Below are positions 32,957 through 43,650 of a stretch of DNA of 64,000 bases, one piece after another. Source of the DNA: Odontocerum albicorne (lineage: Eukaryota; Arthropoda; Insecta; Trichoptera; Odontoceridae); assembly GCA_949825065.1 (NCBI GenBank), contig OX463844.1, positions 24,585,763-24,649,762 of the forward strand. The letters run 5' to 3'. A program made the position numbers and the translations under genes. How positions within the stretch are numbered: position 1 is the first letter of the stretch; each line of letters begins with the position of its first letter. The notes below the pieces were generated by a model. That model saw nothing but the letters and a program-made list of their open reading frames with translations, was not told where the DNA came from and made no database searches.

Positions 32957-33130
32957 TGTCTGACGAGCGAAGCGGCCGTGACACCGTAGTGGTTGCCCTC
33001 AACCTTAGCGAGGGAAATGGAAAATTATGTAACGTCGGCTACGCAACAGACGTACCCGCCCACCGACTACCAAAATACTCGACAAAATTTCGACTATCTT
33101 CGGGCTCTCATTTTTTTATGCAGTTCAATG
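32957..33130. other. GC-rich island, coding status unknown
   Basis: Unusually balanced composition, with CpGs, just after the G-run. Two overlapping forward frames are open (32899-33186 and 32993-33214). One reads TLAREMENYVTSATQQTYPP, which I do not recognise. It could be a host exon fragment or an old insertion. Confidence 0.25.
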
Positions 33131-33694
33131 CTAGCGGTGTATTTTTATTCAAGTTCATCTTTAAGAATATGGCCGTATGTATTTAAAAATATCCAAAATC
33201 ACCTAATTTTTTAGTTCATTCTTATAACGAAACACAATATCTTATTCTCTTTCGTAACATTAACCAAAATATTCAGCTAGTAAAATGTGTATTTTATACT
33301 CCAGTCTTAAATATAAAATATATAAGCGTATATTTGAGGATATTTATTACATTTAAAAATAGGTAGCATTTGGGTAGGATCTTTTTTGCACAGATACGCC
33401 CCATATGGTGTAAAACAGATTGGAAAATTAATCAGATCTCTTCTTGAGATAATTGGGTAAATATTATATATTTGCAGTTTTTATGAAATAATTGTAAATA
33501 TTTTTTTTACATTGTATTACAAATGTTGTCAATGCCAATTGCATATAATTACACATTCTATTATATATAATATAAAGCGTCGTAAAAATGTGACTTTGTA
33601 CCAGCATAATAACAGCATCTAGAGAATATAATTACCTCGCATTATCACAGTGTTTTTCAACCTTAGTGGTCAAACATTTTATTTGATAAGTCAA
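33131..33694. other. No gene recognised
   Basis: AT-rich DNA. Confidence 0.5.
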
Positions 33695-33877
33695 TTCAAA
33701 GCCTGGTGGTAAGACACTTGTCTGCCGATCCGGAGGTTGCGGGTTCGATCCCCGCTGGAACCCAGATTTTTTTAAATAGGATTTCAGTCTGGTTAACACT
33801 TAGGACCTATAAAAACATATTTCTGGTTGGCTGAAAGAGATTGCCACATGGCAATAAACTCGCCAGGTTAAAAAAAT
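33695..33877 (+). mobile_element. tRNA-derived SINE copy with good Pol III boxes
   Basis: GCCTGGTGGTAAGACACTTG (A box) and GCGGGTTCGATCCCCGCTGG (perfect B box in a stem), then CCCAGATTT, body, TTTCTGGTTGGCTGAAAGAG, the stem TTGCCACATGGCAA and TCGCCAGG. The tail is decayed. The best-preserved head in the window. Not a functional tRNA: the D and anticodon arms do not fold properly and there is a 110-base extension. Confidence 0.88.
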
Positions 33878-35399
33878 TCACCCTGTTGAGAGTGGTTTGT
33901 GATATCAATAATTTATTCGTGGTGATAATTTTATTTAGTGATATTAAAAAAATAGATACTCTCATTTTCCATTAGAACATCCAGTACAATAACTGACTGA
34001 GTTTTTATTCCTTCGAAATATATAATTTTAACAAATAAGTTTTTATATCCCCATAGACGTAAAATACTATATATACGAGTATATATGAATAAATTAAAGG
34101 TTTATTTTTTTAGTCAATTTAAAAAAATATTTTGTTACATTCCCATCATTTATGAGTTAATGTTACCGTTAAGTATCGTATTTTTGCATTTTCGAAAAAT
34201 GTAAATAATAGCAAGCATATTAATTGTACTATATTTTATTAAAAAGCCTATCCAATTATTGAAACACATTTATACGCGATCTCGTTCTTTTATAAATTCT
34301 AGAAAAAGGACAACATTGTAATATCGCCATATCAAAAAAAAAAAACAAACACATAAACAAAGATCTTCATAAACAGATAAAAAAATATTTTTTTAAAGAA
34401 ATCTATAATAAGTTTAATGTAACGTTTTTTATGTCTTACGGCCTTAAGTATCTTGATAATAAAATGTTGGGAATTGCTGTACGCGCTTCTATTCTCCTAT
34501 TTGCATGGCAGTATCGTGTTGCACGTGAATAATAAATTGCAGTTAATGATTAATCTGGTTTCTCGTTACGTAAGAACTAGAAACTCTATGATTATCATGT
34601 GTCATGTTAATAACAAACTTTTGAAAAAAAATACAGTTTTTTTTAATAAGGTGGATGGTTTTTATGGGTCGCGGCTACATATTCTAAACTTTCTATAGGA
34701 TAAAGGTGTGGATATTGAACCAGGAAACATCACCCTTTTGAGATATGGATCTAGAGATGTTTCCTCAAAATTTCATGGACCAATCGTTTTACAAATGTAA
34801 AAATGCTTGCTTGTATGTATGGTATAAGGACCGAGAAATGCTTAAAATTTTGAAGTTTTGCTGTATCTCGATTACATAAATGGCACACGATACATTATTA
34901 AATAACTGATAATCCACGGAAAAATAAATGGCATGTATTTTAGCTTAAGAATATGCGAGTGGTTTGGGTGCAGTTGTATTGAGTTGTTCCGGGCTGTAGT
35001 GAAAGGATAAGGATTGCCACGATGGTAACTCACCTCCGATTGGAGAGGGCACCTCAAGAAGAATTACTATTTTATGATTATACTATAATTGCTAACTATT
35101 TTTTTGTGTCAGTGGAGAACAATAACCAAATTGGTGCAGGAAAGGGCCAGTTATGCACGTTGTTGTGCAAGCGAAGTGGTACCGACCTTTCTAGAACAAA
35201 TATGCTAAAACAAAGTATTTACGAGTATGTATTGAAATTTTTTTTACGTTTTAATATAATAATGCTGGTGTTTTCTAATCCAATCTGTTGTCGATATATG
35301 ATATTAATACCTTATTTAAAATTTTAGACACCAATAATAATTAGTTAATGACTAGAAAATGGTTACATTATAATGAAAAAAGCATAAAAAACTAATGTG
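33878..35399. other. No gene recognised
   Basis: AT-rich. Short ORFs at 34453-34698 and 35022-35327 have no known domain. Confidence 0.5.
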
Positions 35400-35775
35400 T
35401 TATGTTAACTCCACGTCAAATCATTATTCACCGAATTCTTTGCGTATTGAAGCCGAGGAAATGTTGAAAAAAAAAATGTTTTTGTGCTGTAAAAAATGCG
35501 TTTTATTAGTGTTTTTATTTCGATTTTAACAAATCCGAAGGAAAAAAAGTTGTATTTTCTGAAAATCTGTGCAATAAAAATTATACTAAATTCAAATAAC
35601 ACTTCTCAAGGTGACTTTGTTTGCACCCGAAATGGGCGCGCAAAGCCATAACATTAGTTCTTTATTGTTGGTGTGGTTGTACCTGAAGACTTTGTGTCAA
35701 ATACAAAATCCCTTCGACAACTTTTGTGCGGCTGTGCTTTAGAAAAATCTTTTTATAATATTTTTAAACTTAATC
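35400..35775 (+). repeat. Interspersed repeat R, copy 2
   Basis: Second copy of the element described at 32140-32485, same strand, about 3.2 kb away. Ends near TTTTTATAATATTTTTAAACTTA. Confidence 0.7.
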
Positions 35776-38314
35776 CGAATATACGTACTTAGTTTTCGTT
35801 TTATATTCAAAACGTGTTTTTATCTCTCATCCAATGACTACAGGCAGAGTGATCTTGCGATTTTTAGGACTAACGTACGTTTCATCAGAAGTTTGTGTCA
35901 TCATTGATACAAAATAATATATATTTTTTTGCATTTTCAGGTTATATATCTATGTTATTTTTTTGCTAATTGATCAATTATAAGATATAATATATCTTTT
36001 GCTTTCGATTGAAATAGTATAAATAACGAGAGAAAACAATTTAATCAACCCCTTAATTGAAATATTTCCTTTGTGTCATCAGATCACACGCACTTCTGAT
36101 GAAACATGATACCAATTATGTAGATACAGGTAGTCCTCGACTTACGACGGTTCTACTTACGACCATTCGCACTTACGACCAAAAAAAAATTGATTTTTTT
36201 TTAAACTTTTTTTTTTTTATTCTTTTTTTTTAATTTTTTTTTATTCATGCGTAAACAAAGATGACGCAATAATGATGTCATAAAAACTTCCTGCCGGTCA
36301 GTAGATCGCGGGATGTGCGCAAAGAATGTCGTTTGTTTCTCACTTCGTCCCTTCGTTGTTTTAAAATTATGTATACATAATTCAGTTAACACAGTGTTTT
36401 TGAACATGGACATACTCGTATATACACATTAATATAATAAGATATAAATAATACATATACCCATTTAATATCTGAAGTGAATAATCAATAAATCGTGCCC
36501 ATAATGAGTGGCAAACGGAGTAGATGTGACAAAAAAAGAGAAGTGCAATAGATTTAGAAATAAAACTTAAAATAATTAAACAATATGAGAGTGGTAAAAG
36601 AGTGAAGGGCATAGCTCGCGATCTACACTTATCACATTCAACGATCTCTACAATTTTGAAAAATAAACTTAGTATCAGTGAAGCTGTTAAAGGAGCAATA
36701 TCCATAAAATGTACAATAATAACAAAAAAAATCTTGGACCCATTTACGAAATGGAAAAACTATTGGTGATTTGGATGGAAGATTTGATAAAAAAACGAAT
36801 CCCCCTTAGTCTTGTGACCATAAAGACCAAGGCGCTGAGCCTTTTCGAAAACCTAAAATTAAAGGAGCGAATTAACTACGAGCAAACATTTACTGCCAGT
36901 AATGGTTGGTTTGCGAGATTCAAAAAACGGGTGAATTATCAAAATGTGAAAATAAGTGGAGAGGCAGGTAGTGCCAATTACAAGGCTGCTGAAGATTTTA
37001 TCGAAATATTTGACACGTTGATTAGGAAAGAAGAATACGTCAAGGAACAAATTTTTAATGTTGACGAAACCGCGCTCTATTGGAAGAAAATGCCTCAGCG
37101 TACCTACATTAATAAGGAAGAAAAAGTAGCCAGGCTTCAAGGCATTTAAGGATCGTTTTACACTTTTATTGGGTGGCAATATTGCTGGATATAAATTGAA
37201 ACCATTAATGATATATCACTTTAAAAAACCGAGAGCCCTCAAAGGAATCAATATCGATATGTTACCGCTATATTACCGCTCAAACAAAAAAGGGTGGATG
37301 ACACAATATATTTTTGAAGACTGGTTTTTGAATTTATTTATTCCAGAAGTAAAACAATATTGTAATCAGAAAGGAATTCCATTCAATATACTTTTAATAC
37401 TAGACAATGCACCAGAACATCCACCACATATCGGAAATTTACATCCTAACGTTAAAATCGTGTATTTACCCCCTAATACCACCAGTATTTTGCAACCCAT
37501 GGACCAGGGAGCTATTGCCACATTTAAAGCCTATTATTTAAAAACTACATTTGCCCAAGCAATAGTAGCGCTTGACGAGGGAAAAACGTTTCAAGAGTTT
37601 TGGAAGAATTTTAATATTCATCAAGCAATTAAAAATATTGGAAAGGGATGGCAAGAGGTCACATCATCGTGCATGTATGGAATGTGGAAAAAGCTTACTA
37701 AACGTTTTGAAAACATAACTCAGTCGCAATTTGAAAAAGAAAATGAAATTGAACACACTACAAATCTCATTGTAGAGCTTTGCAAGAAACTTGATATTAA
37801 TATTGATCGTGAAGACATAGACCAACTTATAGAAAATGATTTGGAAGATCTTACAAATGAAGAATTATTATGCATCGAAAATCAAAGGGTTGAAGAAGAG
37901 ACTAAAAAAAAGAAATGGTTTTGGAATCTCCAAAAAAATTTGTATTGAAAGAAATGGAAGCAGCGTTTCGTCAAATTGGCCAAGTAATGCAAAAATTTGC
38001 AAAAATGGATTCGGATAACGAAAGATTTTTGAGTATAAACCGCCGTAATTCAGGAAGATCTTGCTTGCTACAAAGTAATATACAGGGGAAAAAAACAACA
38101 AACAACTCAACTAACTCTTTGAACTCCAGATTTTTTTTTGTATGACATACCAACAACTCCAGGGTATTTTTTTGAAATTTTACTTTAAAATGATAGGTTT
38201 TAGAAATAATTTATTTAAAAAAAAATTAATAAGGTTTCATGCAATTTTTTTATTCAAACTATTAGATAAATGTTTAAATGAGTTTATTTTGATAAAAAAA
38301 ATAACAATTCAACA

Positions 38315-40063
38315 TTATTTTTTAGTTTTATAATCTTTCAAAGTATGATATCTGAGGAAACAATCCCCTAAATGCATCCTAGGTTTTCCAGGACAGGTGT
38401 CGCAAAACTCATATGTTTCATGTCGTTTGCCCATTTTGCCTCTATTTGAGCAGACCACACAGTCCTTCTTCTTTCCCTTCTGCAAAACATGAAGTTTACC
38501 ATCTAGTCGTACATCAAAAGTAGAAGTTGATGGCCTACTTCGCAGCTCCCGAAAGTCTCCTACCAACTGATCAACTAAATTCTTGACAAATTTCAAATGA
38601 GTTAGTGGTTTTTCATTATTTTTCAATTTTATATTCTTGTAGAGGATGTATGCATTGATTGAGCAAATTTCCATTCCCCAGAAAAAAAGTTTTCTCCACC
38701 ATTTTAATGACTTCCTGAGAAAACAATATGTGGAAGCATACTGGTCGGCACGGTCTACTCCACCCATAGATTTGGTGTAGTTTCGTACTACATTTGGTTT
38801 TTCTGTAACTAATTGAACACCTCCCTTCCCTGTTCTGGAAACAGACGACATGCCAGCAGAATCACCAGTACTCAGCATTGTAATTATTCTTTTATCCTTC
38901 CATGCCAAAAGCATTGTTTTTCTTTTTCTTACAGCCAAAACTTTTTTATTGCCAAACTTTGGTTTTTTTATGGTGATCGGAATGCCTTTTCTGTTGGTCT
39001 GTATCGTCCCAGTTAAATGACATTTCATCTTCAATAGTGCTTCAGCAAGTGGAAGACTTGTGTAGTACCTGTCTGTAAACAAGTGGTATCCTTGTGCATG
39101 GGGTACCTTCTCCAAAATTTTTCTGAACAAGTAGATGGGTATTCTCGAACTCACAGGCAAATCTGGGCTTGGTAAATTCTCTGTAGTAATACTACCGTAA
39201 TAGGGAAGAATACTGTACACATATGATGTTTCAGAATCCGCCAAAACGTAAATGCGTATTCCCCATTTAGTAGACTTATTTGGATTGTAAGTGATGAAGC
39301 ATATTCTTCCTTTGAATTTCACTACTGATTCGTCAACACAGATATTTTTGTTGGGTATGAAATAGTCAGCAAATTTTTTATTTATATATTCTAAAAAATT
39401 ACTGACTTTCTGAATCCGTGTTCTTAAATCACTATGGCCAGTTTCTTGTGTATTCAAGTGTAACATCCAGAATATTTGATGAAATCGAGATCTCGTGAAA
39501 ATATTTGCAAAGAATGGGACTCTGGAATTATCTCTAGTAGACCAATATTCTTGCATATTGGCAAGTGGCATTGTTCCCATATTTAAAATGACCCCAATGA
39601 ATGCCCAAAATTCATCTTTTTGTACATCACGCCAATTTTGCCAAATAGAATTTGCAGTTAGAACTTTTGATTGAAGTTTGACTTTTGCATATGCATTTGT
39701 TTCCCGTATTATCTCCGTTACAATTTCTTCCGTGAAAAATAATTTGAAAAATTGACTTGGTTCTTTGATTGTTAAAGGAACATTTGGTCCGACATTCTGA
39801 GCTCCGATGTCAAAATTTATAATGTCAGGAGAATCCACCGTATTGGATATATCAATCCATTCATCGTCTTGTGAATCTTGAGCGCTTGTAGTACTTGAAG
39901 AACTATCTGATGATAGAAGAGGACCAACTCTGCGTTTTTTATGACCAATGTACTCTGATTCATCACTAGAGGTCTGAATATTGATGTTACTATCACAACT
40001 TTCATCACTATATACATTTAAAATAAATTCGTCTTCACTTTCACTCAGTTGCGATTTTTCCAT
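38315..40063 (-). CDS. piggyBac-family transposase, intact 582 codons
   Basis: Cut-and-paste transposase acting at TTAA-type sites. The frame is open from 40144, but MEKSQLSESEDEF at 40063 is the likelier start, because the 27 codons before it are hydrophobic and overlap the 5' UTR. Order: acidic/serine-rich N-terminus (to ~90); DDE-type core with ICVDESVVKFKGR (Asp 244), HLFTDRYYTS (Asp 331) and MGGVDRADQ (Asp 437), the three piggyBac aspartates; RKSLKWWRKLFFW; then a C-terminal cysteine-rich domain (CVVC, CDTC, C at the end) used for end binding. Length is normal for the family. No internal stops, so it is potentially active. Nested in the Tigger at 36127-40636, opposite strand. Confidence 0.93.
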   Translation of the reverse strand: MEKSQLSESEDEFILNVYSDESCDSNINIQTSSDESEYIGHKKRRVGPLLSSDSSSSTTSAQDSQDDEWIDISNTVDSPDIINFDIGAQNVGPNVPLTIKEPSQFFKLFFTEEIVTEIIRETNAYAKVKLQSKVLTANSIWQNWRDVQKDEFWAFIGVILNMGTMPLANMQEYWSTRDNSRVPFFANIFTRSRFHQIFWMLHLNTQETGHSDLRTRIQKVSNFLEYINKKFADYFIPNKNICVDESVVKFKGRICFITYNPNKSTKWGIRIYVLADSETSYVYSILPYYGSITTENLPSPDLPVSSRIPIYLFRKILEKVPHAQGYHLFTDRYYTSLPLAEALLKMKCHLTGTIQTNRKGIPITIKKPKFGNKKVLAVRKRKTMLLAWKDKRIITMLSTGDSAGMSSVSRTGKGGVQLVTEKPNVVRNYTKSMGGVDRADQYASTYCFLRKSLKWWRKLFFWGMEICSINAYILYKNIKLKNNEKPLTHLKFVKNLVDQLVGDFRELRSRPSTSTFDVRLDGKLHVLQKGKKKDCVVCSNRGKMGKRHETYEFCDTCPGKPRMHLGDCFLRYHTLKDYKTKK

Positions 40064-40252
40064 TATTTTAGAGGGTAAAAAAAAAACTTGTGTAATCTCA
40101 ACGGTGTAAAAGGGTGCGTACTGATTATTTTTCAACCGAAACACGTCTAAACAGTAGAACAGTTGTTGTGAAACTAATGTAACATGTTTATACCTGCTCC
40201 TGGGTGTCCCGAGATGTTTGTTTATGTAAACAATACAACCATAAAAAATGGC

Positions 40253-40325
40253 GACATATAGTCGCCTCTGGAGTTATTAAAATAATTACCATGGCGACTA
40301 TATGTCGCCTCTGGAGTTATAAGGG
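40253..40325. repeat. piggyBac right-end subterminal repeats
   Basis: GTCGCCTCTGGAGTTAT occurs twice (near 40260 and 40305), each preceded by a short palindrome (GGCGACATATAGTCGCC and GGCGACTATATGTCGCC). Likely transposase binding sites (inference from known piggyBac internal repeats). The left end has a weaker second AACTCCAGGG near 38154. Confidence 0.8.
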
Positions 40326-40636
40326 CTAAAATTGGATATGTTTTTTAAAAAGACTACTACTGCTTCTTCTTCCACTACTGTTAATGAGCCAATGGATTGT
40401 ACATATGTACTTATATATGTACAGATGACGAAAGATTTTAAATATTAATGAAGTAAATATTTTATTTTGTATTAATAAATAAGTATAAATTTAACAATAA
40501 AAAAATATAAATAAATACACATGTTTTATTTTAATATGTAAGTACGTACATATTTTGTATGAAATTCGACTTACGACCAATTCGAATTACGACCAAAGTC
40601 CAGGAACGTATCTCGGTCGTAAGTCGAGGACAACCT

Positions 40637-41319
40637 AATCATTGCGCTCGTAACAAACCAAGTTCTGTTCGCTTGTAGAAAGCTTAAGCATAAGGGATAG
40701 AAACACGCGTTGCTGTGATAAAGTTATTTTTAGTTAAATAATCTTATAAGCCGTTTTCAGAACTTAAAACCGAATTCTTTGCTTGATTAGATAAAGTATT
40801 ATATAACTTGAAAATGTAATTTTGAACAATCATTCTCTGTCGTGTGTCTCTTATGAGATAATGTATTCCATTTAATGATTGATTGTGGTTTTTGCTCTAT
40901 ACATTATTTATAGTTATTATTCACGATTTTCTGTATTTCTTGTGCAATTTAGGATTTTTTAAAGATGGGTGAGCTGCTATTTTTTTCTTGTTTGCTATGT
41001 ACAAGACATGTACATCGCAGAAATTATTTTGAGTTAGTGAAGACATCGGACCTTTTGGTGGTTTCTCTCTTGAATTTTTCTTTTCATTTGCTTTAGAATG
41101 TGTGTGTGTGATTTCGGGATTTATATTTGCATTTTTTTTTAACAGTGAACCTGTTATATTGATTTCTTGTTTATTATAATATATTTTTTATTTACATGTG
41201 CAAGGGTATGGGATAAAAACATTTTATACACTCACGGCCGGGCTCGCCCTATATTGGTGGGGATGTGTCTCGACACTAAAAATAAAGAATACACGTATAT
41301 CTGCAGATTTCTATAACTG
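40637..41319. other. No gene recognised
   Basis: AT-rich DNA with a short TG run near 41100. Confidence 0.5.
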
Positions 41320-41670
41320 AGTTGGACTGTGATATGTTGTTGAAAGTGATGAGGCATACAACCTTGTCAGATCGAAGAAAGATGTTTGACCTCACAACAT
41401 TGGTTAAGATTGTCGGCTCGTATAGTTCGGAACTAACTCAGCTTGTTATGATACACGTTCCTTGTAGGCCCACTCGGCAAAATCTTTTGTTCCATAGTGA
41501 AGTGGTTGCAACTTATTATTTGTACAACTCTTCATAACAAGACCTCATAGATTGGGTAATCAATATGGGCATTGTATGGATTTTCATATGGCATTGGCTA
41601 ATGATAGGAATAAAGTGAAGAAGTTTCGGCCGCGATGAATTGATTGAATTGTATGTTTGGATTTGCTTTG
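41320..41670 (+). pseudogene. CR1/Jockey-like LINE, RT C-terminal fragment
   Basis: The frame at 41322-41537 reads LSDRRKMFDLTTLVKIVGS, IHVPCRPTRQNLLFH and, in another frame, ANDRNKVKKFRPR. This is the 'LSxRRxxxDLxxLxKI...VPxRxTR' pattern at the RT C-terminus of these LINEs. The N-terminal RT is absent (5'-truncated). Confidence 0.65.
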
Positions 41671-42570
41671 TTGTGTTGTCCGTCTTGTACTGTTTTTTTC
41701 CTATTGTACAACACTGCTTACATGTCAATGTAAAATTATATATGTTGTTTTTAATCTTTGGATCAAAAAGGTTATTTGGCTGTTGAAATAAAAGAAAATA
41801 AAAAAAATTATGTATAATCTAATTCGAAAGTAATCGATCATTCGCAAATATGAAAAGCTTTTCATTTAGAAAGAAACATTTAATCGTTTTGTTGTTTTAT
41901 CATTTTTACTAATTTGCATGTCATTTTAATAAAATATTTGACGCAAAAAAGCTTTTCAAGGTTCACTTAAAAATCCCCGTTAAGCCGATATGTCATGCAA
42001 ACGTTTTTTGCTGAACACAGCAAACATTACATAAGTAATAAGTATAATCTTAGGGCAGTTTCTACAATAGGCTTGAAGTTACCTGTTTCACAAACTTGAA
42101 GGTTTTTTATTATTCATTATAATTTTTTCTACATTTCAGCAGACTCCTTTTTTAGGCATTCATTCTAGGGCAAAAAATCATATTTCGAGGTTTACACCCA
42201 AAAGCTTATACTTCTTTATTTTATTATTAAAGTTATTGATAGTAAGATTGATGTGCCCTTAAAAAGTTTGAAACCATAAAGTAACAGTAATACCAATTCA
42301 CTTTAAAATGCATCACGGATTGGTCCCCCAACTTACGGGGAGTGTGGAACTATGCAAGGTACATGACCGCGGGAAATGCGCTACACTTCCGTGCGGTATG
42401 TCGCTGGTTCATACCCCACACTGTGCTACTCCCCTCGAATAACACAGACATTTTTTTCTGCATAGTATTCGGGGGTATAAGGACACCTTTCATTTTGGTC
42501 ATGTCGGTTCTTTAAAAAAAGAGAAGAAAATACACGCCGGTGTGTTTCGATCGTTTCACTTCAGTGTGCC
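41671..42570. other. AT-rich; weak tRNA-like B box at 42406
   Basis: Mostly featureless. At 42335-42425 a GC-richer patch includes GCTGGTTCATACCCCAC, close to a Pol III B box, with no convincing A box. Possibly a decayed SINE. Confidence 0.35.
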
Positions 42571-42610
42571 ATTGGATCTGATACAGCGGTGTGGCTGTAT
42601 CAGATCCAAT
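42571..42610. repeat. 17-bp perfect inverted repeat
   Basis: ATTGGATCTGATACAGC, 6-base loop GGTGTG, exact reverse complement. A strong hairpin of unknown origin. Confidence 0.92.
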
Positions 42611-43650
42611 TTGCTGGTGTGCAACGACTCACTCACTTAAAAATAAACAAAAAACTCCACAGCACTGGTTCGTTTTCCAACTGAATTGAGATTGGAATGG
42701 CGAGGGGGTCCTCGACTACGAGGCCCAGCAACGACGACGACGAAGCTATAGTTCAAAGAGATAAACACCCGATACCCTGTCTGTATCTTTTATGATTGTG
42801 TGAGATATTGAAAACTAATATTTTTAACTCTTCTCATTATGGTTCTACACTCTTTTTCATTTAGAGAATCACTCCGTGATGGTTATCACTGCAAAATGGT
42901 TTTTCGTTTTGATACATTTTGAGGATATGATCATCGTAGTGGATTGCCGCTATTTATGTGAGTATATATCATATATACTCGTAGATTCGGTGGTGTGGAT
43001 ATATTCATATGTTAAAATAACTCCTATCATAAAATATGTTGGTTGGAATATATCTGATGTATAAAATATTTTTTTTTTTTCTTGGATCACGCACAACTTT
43101 GTAAATTATTGTACTGATGTTCAATGTATGAATGTATTGTCCTACAGCAATGTCGTAAAACCGCACAGGAAACTAATATGTATGCACGCCGCGAAGTCCT
43201 TTTATACGTGTTAATTAATTTGGCACCGCATTTGCATTTTAAATTAATTTAATCGCATTTACTTAATAACTGTCTGAAAGGATTATACTAGATATAATGT
43301 TTCTTTAGAAGGTTATTCACCACATTGTCGATAACCTGATATATTGTCTCAAATTGGTTTCCACACTCTTGTTAGAATCACATGAAACCTTTTACCTTGA
43401 GAATACAATAATTGGCTAACGCCATGTCTGGTTTGGTGAAAATCATTTATGTAGATGTTGTTTCGAGTTCAGGAGGATCCTCCTCCGGCATTTCTTCAAT
43501 CTTAGATCTTGATTTGAAGTTTGACTATTTTATTTTGTAATCTATATAATTATGTATTGTTGCTGTCGTTGAGAGAGATTTTATTTTCACCTGCTCAAAT
43601 TTTGTGTCGTTGATTATATTTGAGTATTTTTTTGTTGTAGTGTTGTTATA
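42611..43650. other. No gene recognised
   Basis: AT-rich. Includes a small GC-rich patch with GACGACGACGA near 42735. No ORF of note. Confidence 0.5.

Larger units (their letters stand above)
38115..40325 (-). mobile_element. piggyBac element, 2211 bp, CTAA target duplication
   Basis: The left end CTCTTTGAACTCCAGA matches the right end read inward, CCCTTATAACTCCAGA. Flanks are CTAA on both sides (38111-38114 and 40326-40329), not the usual TTAA. Deleting the element and one CTAA rejoins the Tigger reading frame (QL|KL, CTA AAA), so CTAA was the original target. It contains a full transposase ORF on the minus strand, with subterminal repeats at both ends. Confidence 0.93.
36504..40448 (+). 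pseudogene. Tigger transposase (frameshifted, interrupted by piggyBac)
   Basis: CENP-B/jerky-type DDE transposase. The start MSGKRSRCDKKR at 36504 is followed by a frameshift. The HTH reads LKIIKQYESGKRVKGIARDL and HSTISTILKN. After another frameshift (~36710) the second DNA-binding region contains NGWFARFKKRVN. Catalytic motifs: FNVDETALYWKKMP (Asp 1), LLILDNAPEHPP (Asp 2) and ILQPMDQGAIATFK (Asp 3). A third frameshift lies at ~37140 and a fourth near 37900. The C-terminus is split: CYKVIYRGKKQQTTQL lies before the piggyBac and KLDMFFKKTTTASSS after it (stop 40446-40448). Dead, but the catalytic residues are still readable. Confidence 0.9.
36127..40636 (+). mobile_element. Tigger/pogo element, split by a nested piggyBac
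   Basis: The left end CAGGTAGTCCTCGACTTAC follows a TA. The right end, read on the minus strand, is AGGTTGTCCTCGACTTACGA. The subterminal regions repeat CTTACGAC several times. Without the nested insertion (38115-40325 plus one CTAA) the element is about 2.3 kb, a usual Tigger size. The last one or two bases at the right end, and hence the TA copy, are altered. It carries a frameshifted CENP-B-like transposase. Confidence 0.92.

Noticed and set aside
33695..33775. Perfect Pol III B box suggests a tRNA gene
   Set aside because: No cloverleaf can be formed with a proper anticodon arm, and the segment continues into the SINE body and the shared 3' domain.
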